The notes under the pieces were generated by a model. It did not search any database. It was not told where the DNA came from and was given only the letters and a program-made list of their open reading frames with translations. DNA of 12,581 nt, from NCBI GenBank assembly GCA_045658165.1, contig JAZOUN010000088.1, forward strand, positions 1 through 12,581. The letters are read 5' to 3'. The translations under genes were made by a program, and so were the position numbers. Source of the stretch: UBA1081 sp045658165. Lineage in GTDB: Bacteria > Bacillota > Clostridia > Oscillospirales > Acutalibacteraceae. Shown here in pieces: positions 1 to 8,004 of this stretch; within the stretch, counting starts at the first letter, position 1, and each line of letters opens with the position of its first letter.

Positions 1-1
1 A

Positions 2-1258
2 GAAAATCTCGACAAAAAGGTCGACAATCTTGAAAAGAAAGACGGACTTCTCAACAAAAAGATCAAAGAAGCTGAAGACAAGCTCGTTGAAGTTGAAGCT
101 CTTAAAAAGAGTCAGTTCGACATGCTTGAGAAAATATCAGGTTTCACAAAAGAACAGGCTAAGGAACACCTTATCAAGAACCTTGAAAGCGAATTGACAC
201 ACGAAAAAGCAATCAAGATTCTTGAAATCGAACAGCAGACAAGAGACGATGCTGATAAGCTCGCAAGAGAAATCATAACATCAGCAATACAGAGATGTGC
301 AGCTGACCACGCTGCAGAAGCAACAGTTTCAGTTGTTGCTCTTCCCAACGACGAAATGAAGGGAAGAATCATCGGTCGTGAAGGCAGAAACATCAGAACA
401 CTTGAAACAATTACGGGCGTTGACCTCATAATTGACGACACACCCGAAGCAATTACGGTATCAAGTTTTGATCCCGTAAGAAGAGAAATCGCAAGACTCA
501 CACTTGAAAAACTCATTACTGACGGAAGAATTCATCCCACACGTATTGAGGAAATGTATGAAAAGTCAAAGAGAGAAGTTGAGCAGAGCATCAAGCAGGC
601 AGGCGACAGAGCTGTTATTGACGCAGGTGTCAACGGTCTTCACGGTGAACTTGTTAAACTTATCGGCAGACTCAAGTACAGAACAAGCTACGGTCAGAAT
701 GTTCTCAACCATTCACTTGAAGTTTCTTATATCGCAGGTCTTATGGCTGCAGAAATCGGTGCAGACGTCAAGCTTGCAAAGAGAGCAGGTCTTCTCCACG
801 ATATAGGTAAAGCTCTTGACCATCAGTTTGACGGTTCACACATCGAACTCGGTGTTGAATACGCTAAAAAGTACAAAGAAAATGATGCAGTTGTTCACGC
901 TATTCAGGCTCACCACGGTGACATCGAAGCTAAAACAATTGTTGCTTGCCTTGTTCAGGCAGCCGATGCTATTTCAGCTGCAAGACCCGGCGCAAGACGT
1001 GAAAATGTTCAGAACTACATCAAGCGTCTTGAAAAGCTTGAAGAAATCGCAACATCATTCAACGGTGTTGAAAAATCATTCGCAATTCAGGCAGGTCGTG
1101 AAGTACGTATCATGGTTAAACCCGACGTTATTTCAGACGATCAGATGATCCTTGTTGCAAGAGATATCGTCAAGAAAATCGAAGAAGAACTTGAATATCC
1201 CGGCCAGATCAAGGTAAACATCATCAGAGAAAGCCGTGCCTGCGACTACGCAAAATAA
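2..1258 (+). CDS. rny: Ribonuclease Y, 3' part (5' end outside window)
   Basis: Membrane-anchored endoribonuclease that starts decay of many mRNAs in Firmicutes. The frame is open from base 2 to the TAA at 1256-1258 (418 residues). The family is usually about 520 residues, so roughly 100 N-terminal residues (membrane anchor and start of the coiled coil) lie outside the window. In order: a Lys/Glu-rich coiled coil (window residues 1-40), a helical linker, a KH RNA-binding domain with GRIIGREGRN at about 121-130, and an HD phosphohydrolase domain with the catalytic HD pair in LLHDIGKALDH at about 264-274 and a second metal-region motif HHGD near 304-307. The C-terminus ends in the usual RESRACDYAK. 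The ATG at 122 is internal and not a start, because homologous coiled-coil sequence continues upstream of it. A strong terminator follows 5 bases after the stop. Identification is very secure. Confidence 0.97.
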   Translation, partial: ENLDKKVDNLEKKDGLLNKKIKEAEDKLVEVEALKKSQFDMLEKISGFTKEQAKEHLIKNLESELTHEKAIKILEIEQQTRDDADKLAREIITSAIQRCAADHAAEATVSVVALPNDEMKGRIIGREGRNIRTLETITGVDLIIDDTPEAITVSSFDPVRREIARLTLEKLITDGRIHPTRIEEMYEKSKREVEQSIKQAGDRAVIDAGVNGLHGELVKLIGRLKYRTSYGQNVLNHSLEVSYIAGLMAAEIGADVKLAKRAGLLHDIGKALDHQFDGSHIELGVEYAKKYKENDAVVHAIQAHHGDIEAKTIVACLVQAADAISAARPGARRENVQNYIKRLEKLEEIATSFNGVEKSFAIQAGREVRIMVKPDVISDDQMILVARDIVKKIEEELEYPGQIKVNIIRESRACDYAK

Positions 1259-1263
1259 AATTT

Positions 1264-1293
1264 AACCGAAGGATTTATTCCTTCGGTTTTTTT
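1264..1293 (+). terminator. Rho-independent terminator of rny
   Basis: A perfect 10-bp stem, AACCGAAGGA at 1264-1273 and TCCTTCGGTT at 1279-1288, with a 5-base loop. It runs into a T tract at 1287-1293. It lies just after the rny stop and separates rny transcription from ymdB. Confidence 0.93.
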
Positions 1294-1337
1294 ATATCTC
1301 AGGGCAGTTTTTTACATATATTTATTCATCGTTTTTA

Positions 1338-1366
1338 TTGACATAAATAAAAATATTATGTATTAT
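1338..1366 (+). promoter_or_regulatory. Sigma-A promoter of ymdB
   Basis: Perfect -35 TTGACA at 1338-1343, a 17-base spacer, and -10 TATTAT at 1361-1366 (5 of 6 to consensus). The predicted start point near 1373 gives a leader of about 30 bases before the ymdB ATG. This agrees with the terminator just upstream: ymdB and the gene after it can be expressed independently of rny. Confidence 0.8.
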
Positions 1367-1404
1367 TACTGTGTATAACTGAGAAAATCAAAAGGTTGAA
1401 AATT

Positions 1405-2178
1405 ATGAACATTCTTACTGTAGGAGATGTTGTGGGAAACAACGGATGTGAATTCCTGCGCAGAACTCTCCCCAATTTCAAAAAGAATAATAAAATAGAT
1501 CTGTGCATTGTCAACGGTGAAAATTCAGCTCAGGGCAACGGCATACTCCCCCAGTCTGCCGAACACCTTTTTACAAGCGGTGCAGACATTATCACCACGG
1601 GAAATCACGCACTGCGCCGTTTTGAAATATACGATAAATTCGATCAGGAGGACTATCCCCTTATCCGTCCTGCCAATTTTTACAGAACAGCACCGGGTAA
1701 GGGATATTACATCATCGATAAAGGCTTTATGAAAATTGCCGTAATCAATCTTATGGGCGTTGTTTACCTTGAAAATAACGAAAACCCCTTTGACTGTATC
1801 GATAAAATCCTTGAAGAAGTAAAGGACTGCCGTATTAAGATTGTGGATTTCCACGCAGAAGCCACCGCAGAAAAAAGAGCAATGGGCTTTTACCTTGACG
1901 GCAGAATTTCTGCAATTTTCGGCACGCACACCCATGTACAGACAAACGACGCACAGGTTTTACCACAAGGAACAGGTTATATAACAGACATCGGCATGAC
2001 CGGTGCCATACAATCGGTTCTGGGCGTAACACCGTCTCTTGCAATTGAAAAAATGAAAACAAATCTTCCGGTCAGATTTGAAAATCCTGACGGTGAATGC
2101 AAAATGGAGGGATGTATTTTTGAAATCGACAACAAAACAGGCAAAACACTTTCGGTCCGTACAGTGTCAATTGCGTAA
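1405..2178 (+). CDS. ymdB: YmdB-family metallophosphoesterase (TIGR00282)
   Basis: Dinuclear-metal phosphodiesterase; the Bacillus subtilis homolog hydrolyses cyclic nucleotides in vitro and affects biofilm and motility expression. Starting at ATG 1405, the metal and catalytic residues fall at D8, E39, N40 (VNGENS), N67, H68 (TTGNHAL), H150 (DFHAE), H175 and H177 (FGTHTHVQTND), the same numbering as I recall for B. subtilis YmdB. This favours ATG 1405 over the in-frame TTG at 1396. AAAAGG at 1390-1395 is a fitting ribosome-binding site, 9 bases upstream. Length is 257 residues, close to the usual 260-265; no signal peptide, so cytosolic. Its position just after rny is the conserved Firmicutes order, linking it to RNA-degradation genes, though here it has its own promoter. 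All ligands are intact, so it should be active. Confidence 0.96.
   Translation: MNILTVGDVVGNNGCEFLRRTLPNFKKNNKIDLCIVNGENSAQGNGILPQSAEHLFTSGADIITTGNHALRRFEIYDKFDQEDYPLIRPANFYRTAPGKGYYIIDKGFMKIAVINLMGVVYLENNENPFDCIDKILEEVKDCRIKIVDFHAEATAEKRAMGFYLDGRISAIFGTHTHVQTNDAQVLPQGTGYITDIGMTGAIQSVLGVTPSLAIEKMKTNLPVRFENPDGECKMEGCIFEIDNKTGKTLSVRTVSIA
2105..2111 (+). promoter_or_regulatory. Ribosome-binding site inside ymdB for the lipoprotein gene
   Basis: GGAGGG at 2106-2111 lies inside the ymdB coding sequence (Met-Glu-Gly codons), 8 bases before an in-frame TTG at 2120. It is the only good Shine-Dalgarno match near any candidate start of the following gene and decides the start chosen here. It could be a coincidence of the ymdB codons. 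Confidence 0.5.
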
Positions 2179-3667
2179 AATAATTGCATCCGTCCTTGCG
2201 CTGATTGTTATAGCATCTGTCTTTTCAGGGTGCGACAATACTTCTGTTTCTACAGATGCAGGCACTATGCCGGAAGTAAACAATCATTCCTATTCAAAAG
2301 GCTCAACAATAAATGTAGGCTATTCTCAGGATGATTCACTCAACCCCTTTTTCCTGCAGACAGATATAAATTCAGACATCCCCTCACTTATATATGAACC
2401 TCTTTTTTATGTGGACGATACATTCTGTGCCCGTAACGGTCTTGCACAGTCGTACACAATAGCAGAAAGAACACTCACGGTAAAACTCGACAAATCAGTT
2501 GCTTTTTCAGACGGTGTTCAGTTCTCCTCGGCAGACGTAATTTATTCTTTCACTCTTGCAAAGCAGTCTCACATTTACAAAGACGAGCTTTCAATAATTT
2601 CTTCTGCCACGGCAACATCTGCAGACACTGTAGTTTTCAGCCTTAACGCAGACTATTCAAATGCCGTCGATTCTCTTTCATTCCCCATTGTCAAAACAGG
2701 CACGGCAGACGATAAAGACTCATTCCCCATCGGCACGGGCCTTTACAAATGGGTAAGAACAGGTGAAGAAATCAAACTTGAATACAACCCATACTGCAAA
2801 AAACCTCAGCCGAAAATCACATCTGTAGAACTCGTGAAACTCACATCGGCATCAACTCTTATACATACTCTTGAACTGGGCACAATAGATGTTTACTTCG
2901 ACGACCTTTCAACGGGAAGTTACTCTCAGGCAAATGCCCGTATATCAAGAACAAACCTCACAAACCTTGTTTTCCTCGGCATGAACAGCAATTCTTACGG
3001 TTTATCATCTGCCGCAATGCGTCAGGCTGTGTATTATTCAATCAACAGACAGTCCATTGTAAAGAATGCTTTCAAAAATTATGCCGTGGAAAGTGCAGTA
3101 CCCTACCATCCGGAATGGCACGTTGTTGCAGAGGCAGAAATGGATCTTTCCGACCTGTCTCTCAACTACTCAAAAGCCCAGACTCTGATGAAAAATGCAG
3201 GTTTCAACGATACAATGAACTACAATCTCATTGTTTACTCAGGAAACCACTTCAAAGTTGCCGCTGCAAAACTCCTGCAGGAGAATTTTATGAATATCGG
3301 CATAAATCTCACAATTCAGGAGCTTACATGGGACGGTTACAAGGCTGCTCTTGCGGCAGGAAATTACGATTTTTACATCGGTGAAATAAAACTTCCCCGA
3401 AACATGAATATGAGCGTACTTTTCAGTGACGGCAGTGCCGTTTACGGCAAACCGGCAACCGACACCACTTCCACAGCCTACGGTGAATACATAAACGGCA
3501 AAATTTCTCTTGAGACATTCACATTGTCTTTCCTGCAGAACATGCCTTTTGCGCCAATCTGTTTCAGAAGCGGTGCACTCGTTTACTCAAATAAGATAAC
3601 GACTTCAGCTGACTGCGATGCAGGTAACGCCTACAAAAATATATATGAGTGGGAAAAAATCAACTGA
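2120..3667 (+). CDS. Family 5 extracellular solute-binding lipoprotein (oligopeptide-type)
   Basis: Lipid-anchored binding protein of the DppA/OppA family (SBP_bac_5), which normally delivers peptides, nickel or similar solutes to an ABC permease. Visible: a hydrophobic signal segment, lipobox FSGC (Cys 38 from TTG 2120), the family opening LNPFF...SLIYEPLFYVDD, the VAFSDGVQFSSADVIYSF segment, a lobe-2 segment MRQAVYYSINRQSIVKNAF, and near the C-terminus MPFAPICFRSGALVYS. Length 515 residues, normal for the family. Start is uncertain. TTG 2120 has GGAGGG 8 bases upstream but makes a 20-residue polar leader before the hydrophobic part. TTG 2171 gives a textbook 21-residue signal peptide (MRKIIASVLA...) and only an 8-base overlap with ymdB, but no clear ribosome-binding site. 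Either way it overlaps ymdB and is probably translated from the ymdB mRNA. No permease or ATPase gene is adjacent, so it is an orphan and its ligand is unknown. Confidence 0.9.
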   Translation: MKSTTKQAKHFRSVQCQLRKIIASVLALIVIASVFSGCDNTSVSTDAGTMPEVNNHSYSKGSTINVGYSQDDSLNPFFLQTDINSDIPSLIYEPLFYVDDTFCARNGLAQSYTIAERTLTVKLDKSVAFSDGVQFSSADVIYSFTLAKQSHIYKDELSIISSATATSADTVVFSLNADYSNAVDSLSFPIVKTGTADDKDSFPIGTGLYKWVRTGEEIKLEYNPYCKKPQPKITSVELVKLTSASTLIHTLELGTIDVYFDDLSTGSYSQANARISRTNLTNLVFLGMNSNSYGLSSAAMRQAVYYSINRQSIVKNAFKNYAVESAVPYHPEWHVVAEAEMDLSDLSLNYSKAQTLMKNAGFNDTMNYNLIVYSGNHFKVAAAKLLQENFMNIGINLTIQELTWDGYKAALAAGNYDFYIGEIKLPRNMNMSVLFSDGSAVYGKPATDTTSTAYGEYINGKISLETFTLSFLQNMPFAPICFRSGALVYSNKITTSADCDAGNAYKNIYEWEKIN

Positions 3668-3680
3668 TAAAACAAGATAA

Positions 3681-3706
3681 AAAGGAGCTTCACGGCTCCT
3701 TTTTTT
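3681..3706 (+). terminator. Rho-independent terminator after the lipoprotein gene
   Basis: Stem AAAGGAGC at 3681-3688 pairs with GCTCCTTT at 3695-3702 around a 6-base loop, followed by a T tract to 3706. It lies 13 bases after the lipoprotein stop and closes the ymdB-lipoprotein unit. Confidence 0.9.
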
Positions 3707-3753
3707 GTATAAAATTTGCATATCTGACCGATAATCTGTTTATATCGAAAAAC

Positions 3754-3758
3754 GGAGG
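3754..3758 (+). promoter_or_regulatory. Ribosome-binding site fixing the start of the hydrolase-ligase fusion
   Basis: GGAGG, 7 bases before ATG 3766. The open frame extends upstream to 3649, but that extension would overlap the lipoprotein gene and run through the terminator at 3681-3706, so ATG 3766 is the credible start. I see no promoter of good consensus between the terminator and this site. Confidence 0.85.
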
Positions 3759-3765
3759 TCCGCAG

Positions 3766-6321
3766 ATGAACAGCAAATTGTTGTGCGAAAAAATTTTTAC
3801 CCGTTGCAGAACTCAGGTTCAGCATGAAAACCCGTATTCTGTTTATCATTTTGCAGTAAGAGAAGCTGAAAAAAATTTCATAAACCACTCCTTTGAATCC
3901 GTGCACATAAAAAGCCACGACGGACTCACGCTCAGCGGTTATGTAAAAAAGGCAGACAAAGCCAAGAGAGTCATTCTTGCCATGCACGGTTACAGAAGCC
4001 GTTGCAGTAAGGATTTTGCACTCATTTCCGACTATCTTTTCGGTTCAGGATGCACCGTTGTTTTTGCAGAGCAAAGAGCACACGGTGCCAGTGAGGGGGA
4101 ATTTACATCTTTCGGCATAAATGAAAGGCATGACTGCATTTCATGGATTGACTATATAACAGAAAACATTTCCGAAAATCTGCCCGTTTACCTCTACGGT
4201 GTATCAATGGGCGCATCATCTGTTCTCATGGCAAGCGGAAAACAGCTTCCGCCATGTGTTCACGGAATAATTGCAGACAGCCCGTTTTCATCACCTGCCG
4301 ATATCATTTCACACACTCTCGACAGAAAGGCAGACAGACACACAAACAAAGAAAAACTGAAAAATCATCTCGATCTCACCGTTATGAAACGCTTCGGTTT
4401 CAGTCTGTATGATTACTCCGTAAATGAAGCAATGAAGACAAATACAGTACCTGTTCTGCTGTTTCACTCGGCAGATGACAGAACAACACCGCTTTCTATG
4501 TCCGAATCAATTTTCCGTGACTGCTCAGCAGAAAAAAGAATGGTTGTTTTTGAAGATTCAGGTCATCTGCAAGGCTGTTTTTTTCATAAAAACAGATATA
4601 TTGCAGAACTTGAAAACTTTTTTGAAACGTTCGATTCAAAACCCGTTCCGGAACAGATACATCTCAGATATCCCGAAAAAACCATGTTTCAGCTCGTAAG
4701 CGAAGCCGCAGACAGACTCCCCGATGACATTGCATATGACTTCATGGGAGCAAAAACCTCCTACCGTGAAATGATAAATCGTATTATACACACGGCAAAG
4801 GCTTTTGTTCGTCTCGGAATAAAAAAAGGGGATGTCGTAACAATTTGCATGCCGAACACTCCCCGTGCAGTTGACTGTCTTTATGCGCTTAACCGCATAG
4901 GTGCAGCCGCAAGTTTTATACATCCGCTGTCTGCTGTTAATGAAATTGCATATTATCTCAATATTTCCTCAAGCAAGGCAATAATCGTTCCCGATCTTTT
5001 TTATGAAAATGTTGTTCAGAGTCTTAAACAGACAAATCATCGGGTAAAAATCATTGTTACACGTATTCAGGATGAACTCCCTCTCTTTCTGCATGCTGCA
5101 TATACCGTAAAAAAAGGCAGGGATTACCTGCATTTTCCCGATGAAAGAGGCGGAATCACTTGGAAAAATTTCATAAATATCCCCGAAAACACATTGTTAC
5201 CGCCCATTGAATTCGACAAGAACAGAACTGCCGTTATTCTTTACAGCGGAGGCACAACGGGAGTTGCAAAGGGTATAAGACTTTCTGACCTGAATTTCAA
5301 TGCAATTGCTTTTCAGGCAAGAGTCAGCATGAACTGCGACTTTTCACGAGGGCTCAAAAATCTTTCTGCAATGCCGATTTTTCACGGTTTCGGTCTGGGA
5401 ATAGGTATTCATACCGTACTCATCAACAATGCCTGCTGTGTCCTTCTGCCGCAGGTAAACACTAAATCCTACGCAGCTGCACTGAAAAAACAAAAACCGA
5501 ATTTCATTGCAGGTGTCCCCACAATTTTCAAAATGCTCATTGAATGCAAAGAGCTTGAAAAAACAGACCTGTCATTCCTGAGAGGGATGTTCGTGGGCGG
5601 TGATTCCATGCCCTGCGAACTGAAAAAACAGGTTGATTCTTTCCTGAAAAAACACAATGCACCCGTTCAGGTGCGAGAGGGTTACGGGCTTACAGAATGT
5701 GTTACAGCGAGCTGTCTCACCCCCAGGGATAACGCAAAAGAAGGCAGTATAGGTCTGCCTTTTTCCGACACACAATACAAAATTATAAGTACGGATGACG
5801 AAGAAGAAATGCCCGTCGGTCAGGAAGGAGAAATAATCATAAGCGGACCCTCCGTTATGCTTGGATATCTGAACAACGAAGAGGAAACAAAAAAGACTCT
5901 TCACCGCCATTCAGACGGCAAAATATGGCTTCATACGGGTGATCTGGGCTGTATGGATGACGACGGGTATGTTTACTTCAGACAACGCATAAAACGCATG
6001 ATAATAACGTCAGGCTACAATGTATACCCGTCTCAGGTGGAGAATGCAATTCAGGAACATCCCGGTGTTGACTGCTGCTGTGTTATAGGTGTTCAGGACG
6101 AATACAAAATGCAGAAAATAAAAGCATTTGTGGTTGCAGAAAAACAGTATTCACCCGATGACGCACTGAAAAATGACATCATCGAGCATTGCCGTACACA
6201 TATTGCCGCATACGCAATCCCTAAAGAAATTGAATTCAGAAAAGAACTTCCCAGAACTCTTGTGGGCAAGGTTGCCTACAAAAAACTCGAAGAAGAAGAA
6301 TCTAAATTATCCGCAAAATAA
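3766..6321 (+). CDS. Alpha/beta hydrolase fused to an AMP-forming acyl-CoA synthetase-like enzyme
   Basis: 851 residues, two enzyme domains in one open frame; no signal peptide, so cytosolic. Residues about 45-290 form a serine alpha/beta hydrolase (Hydrolase_4 type): oxyanion-region strand LAMHGYRS at 71-78, nucleophile elbow GVSMG with Ser147, acid candidate Asp237 or Asp238 in HSADDRTTP, and His267 in DSGHLQG. Residues about 300-850 form an ANL-superfamily adenylating enzyme: P-loop YSGGTTGVAKG at 493-503 (usual YTSGTTGxPKG), A5 motif YGLTE at 640-644, WLHTGD at 721-726, hinge region RIKRMIITSGYNVYP at 741-755, and the C-terminal motif PRTLVGK with catalytic Lys835. Both active sites look complete. 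In the family the second domain activates a carboxylic acid as an acyl-AMP and transfers it to CoA; the first cleaves esters, thioesters or amides. A coupled hydrolyse-then-activate role is my inference; the substrate is unknown. The gene stands alone between two terminators. Confidence 0.93.
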   Translation: MNSKLLCEKIFTRCRTQVQHENPYSVYHFAVREAEKNFINHSFESVHIKSHDGLTLSGYVKKADKAKRVILAMHGYRSRCSKDFALISDYLFGSGCTVVFAEQRAHGASEGEFTSFGINERHDCISWIDYITENISENLPVYLYGVSMGASSVLMASGKQLPPCVHGIIADSPFSSPADIISHTLDRKADRHTNKEKLKNHLDLTVMKRFGFSLYDYSVNEAMKTNTVPVLLFHSADDRTTPLSMSESIFRDCSAEKRMVVFEDSGHLQGCFFHKNRYIAELENFFETFDSKPVPEQIHLRYPEKTMFQLVSEAADRLPDDIAYDFMGAKTSYREMINRIIHTAKAFVRLGIKKGDVVTICMPNTPRAVDCLYALNRIGAAASFIHPLSAVNEIAYYLNISSSKAIIVPDLFYENVVQSLKQTNHRVKIIVTRIQDELPLFLHAAYTVKKGRDYLHFPDERGGITWKNFINIPENTLLPPIEFDKNRTAVILYSGGTTGVAKGIRLSDLNFNAIAFQARVSMNCDFSRGLKNLSAMPIFHGFGLGIGIHTVLINNACCVLLPQVNTKSYAAALKKQKPNFIAGVPTIFKMLIECKELEKTDLSFLRGMFVGGDSMPCELKKQVDSFLKKHNAPVQVREGYGLTECVTASCLTPRDNAKEGSIGLPFSDTQYKIISTDDEEEMPVGQEGEIIISGPSVMLGYLNNEEETKKTLHRHSDGKIWLHTGDLGCMDDDGYVYFRQRIKRMIITSGYNVYPSQVENAIQEHPGVDCCCVIGVQDEYKMQKIKAFVVAEKQYSPDDALKNDIIEHCRTHIAAYAIPKEIEFRKELPRTLVGKVAYKKLEEEESKLSAK

Positions 6322-6323
6322 AA

Positions 6324-6359
6324 AAGGTCTGATGCCTACCTTCGTAAGCGTCAGACCTT
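6324..6359. terminator. Bidirectional terminator between convergent genes
   Basis: A 12-bp stem, AAGGTCTGATGC at 6324-6335 and GCGTCAGACCTT at 6348-6359, with one T-G pair and a 12-base loop. Read on the minus strand it is followed at once by TTTTTATTTT, so it is strongest for the ceramidase-like gene ending at 6374. On the plus strand a weaker T-rich run (ATTTTTATTT) follows, serving the fusion gene that stops at 6321. Confidence 0.88.
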
Positions 6360-6373
6360 AGATTTTTATTTGA

Positions 6374-7975
6374 TTATTTTACAGAAGCGATAAGCTTTTC
6401 AAAATCGTTGACCATTGTTGATGCAGTTGCACTGCCTGTTGCAACAAGTTCAAGACTCTTGTTTGAAGGCTCAAGAAGTGCCATATAATCATTATCGGGA
6501 ATAATGTAACCGATCTGGTCATTTATCATACCGAAAACAATAACTTTTCTGCCTTCTGCCATATCCTGAATGGGAGCATATTCCCAATCTGTACCTGTCC
6601 ATGACTTATCAGCACTGAGAGCACCGCCGTAGAAGAGTTCAGCTGCTGCTTCACCGGGAACAAGAGCTACTGCAAGATCTTCACCGAGTTCCATGTAACC
6701 GATTTCAGATACAACCTGATATTCACTGCCGTTTACAACAACTCTGTTTGAAATAAGACCCATTTTACCTGCAAAAACAAGAATCTGGTTCTTGATTGTG
6801 TAGAAAGCTTCTGCATTTCTGATGTTAAGAAGAGGAGCAACTTCCTTTTCGTTGTCGATTGAAGCAAATCTGTCTGAAAGAGCTTTACCGTAAACTGTAA
6901 GTCTTTCGGGAGTTGTATATTCTTCGGGGAATTCGAATGAGTCATGGTCCTGAGTTGTACCCTGTTCTGCACCGAGAATCATAAGGAAATCAGCATTGTA
7001 TGTTTCGTTGATGTACTGTTCCATGTAGTAGGGATAGTCACCTGTGATATCTGTACCGCCTGCACCGTTACCTACGCAATGGATAGCACTTGTTGTAAAC
7101 CAGATTTCTCTGCCGCCGTTTTCGGGAACGAAACGGAAACGGTCAAAATCAGCTGCAAGAACCTGAGGATCACGCTTGTCTGTTACGTATTCTGAGAAAT
7201 CAGCTGTACCGTGATAAAGAACACCCTTAGCCATTGAGTTTACAGCCTCATCAACTGTTGCTGCAAGAACATTGTAAAGGTTTTCCATATATTCAGCATT
7301 GATACCGTTCTTGGGCGCTGCTCTGAAAGGATTGAGAAGTGCACCTGCGATACTGCCGTTAAGACCGAATGTATCAACTGCACTGTGCTGATGAAGAGCA
7401 GAAATATTAAGGCTTACAATATTGTTAGCCTTGCAGTAATCTGCCATTTTTGCACGGATTTCTCTTACCTGAGTGCTTGACATACCGTATGAATCCACGA
7501 TTGCAAAAACAACAATACCTCTTGAACTGTTGTCACTCATAGCAACTGTTCTTACTTTAAGATCGTCGTAGATTTCGCCTACAGTTTTATCAGAAACTGA
7601 AAGAGAACCGCCAACAAAATGCTTACCGTCCTTTACATTTTCTGTAAGGATTGAAGCGTTTGAATAACCCATTGACCAGTATGCACCCTCTGCAGGAGCA
7701 TCAAGGAATTCTTCTGTTCCGGGCATAACACCTTCAGAAACATATTCAGCCTTGTTTTCCCATGCTGCAGGAGTGGGAATGAGTCTGTTGATTGCACCAA
7801 CAAGTTTGTCAATAACAACATCAAGAACGTTGTAAAGAGCCTTATTGAATCCGCTTACTTCTTCGTTGATTGCCACATCGGGATCATATGCGGCAAAAGC
7901 TGAGGGAGCCATAACTGTGCCCATAAGCATTAAACAAAGAACAACAGAAAGAACTTTTTTAAAAGTCATTTTCAT
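6374..7975 (-). CDS. Secreted neutral/alkaline ceramidase-like hydrolase
   Basis: 533 residues with a classical signal peptide (MKMTFKK, hydrophobic core, cleavage likely after AFA at 28), so exported. The body matches the neutral ceramidase family (Zn amidases that cleave the N-acyl bond of ceramide). Matching motifs are ALHQHSAVD (H195, H197; family THTHSGP), TSAIHCVG (H299; family HPT), VPGE (E442) and IGYIIPDNDY (Y490). These correspond to the Zn ligands His/His/Glu/Tyr of bacterial ceramidase. The family nucleophile loop, QGDVSPN in Pseudomonas, reads EQGTTQD at about 337-343, so the usual serine is not in place. Substrate and even activity are therefore uncertain. Start ATG 7975 has GGAAGG with 7-base spacing; an upstream in-frame ATG at 8002 lies at or before the predicted transcription start. 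It is 66 bases downstream of the dockerin gene with no terminator between, so it may be co-transcribed as well as served by its own promoter. Confidence 0.85.
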   Translation of the reverse strand: MKMTFKKVLSVVLCLMLMGTVMAPSAFAAYDPDVAINEEVSGFNKALYNVLDVVIDKLVGAINRLIPTPAAWENKAEYVSEGVMPGTEEFLDAPAEGAYWSMGYSNASILTENVKDGKHFVGGSLSVSDKTVGEIYDDLKVRTVAMSDNSSRGIVVFAIVDSYGMSSTQVREIRAKMADYCKANNIVSLNISALHQHSAVDTFGLNGSIAGALLNPFRAAPKNGINAEYMENLYNVLAATVDEAVNSMAKGVLYHGTADFSEYVTDKRDPQVLAADFDRFRFVPENGGREIWFTTSAIHCVGNGAGGTDITGDYPYYMEQYINETYNADFLMILGAEQGTTQDHDSFEFPEEYTTPERLTVYGKALSDRFASIDNEKEVAPLLNIRNAEAFYTIKNQILVFAGKMGLISNRVVVNGSEYQVVSEIGYMELGEDLAVALVPGEAAAELFYGGALSADKSWTGTDWEYAPIQDMAEGRKVIVFGMINDQIGYIIPDNDYMALLEPSNKSLELVATGSATASTMVNDFEKLIASVK

Positions 7976-8004
7976 ATTAACACCTTCCGTAATTTGGTAC
8001 ATAT

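Noticed and set aside
112..516. Open frame antisense to rny
   Set aside because: It is low-complexity Ser-rich sequence typical of antisense shadows, with the sense strand firmly assigned.
3705..3746. Possible promoter for the fusion gene (TTGTAT, TTGCAT, GATAAT, TTTATA elements)
   Set aside because: No pair of elements has both good consensus and a 16-18 base spacer, so I did not annotate one although some promoter or read-through is expected.
3649..3765. 39-residue N-terminal extension of the fusion protein
   Set aside because: It overlaps the lipoprotein stop and runs through the terminator at 3681-3706; ATG 3766 has a strong ribosome-binding site and the extension has no domain-like sequence.
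3766..6321. OleBC-type hydrolase-ligase fusion for long-chain olefin or beta-lactone synthesis
   Set aside because: The order hydrolase-then-ANL enzyme is similar, but the hydrolase here has a serine nucleophile elbow (GVSMG) rather than the aspartate of OleB-type dehalogenase-fold enzymes, and no OleA or OleD gene is nearby.
7976..8002. Earlier start (ATG 8002) for the ceramidase-like protein
   Set aside because: It would lie at or before the predicted transcription start and would put acidic, polar residues before a clean signal peptide; ATG 7975 has a well-placed GGAAGG.
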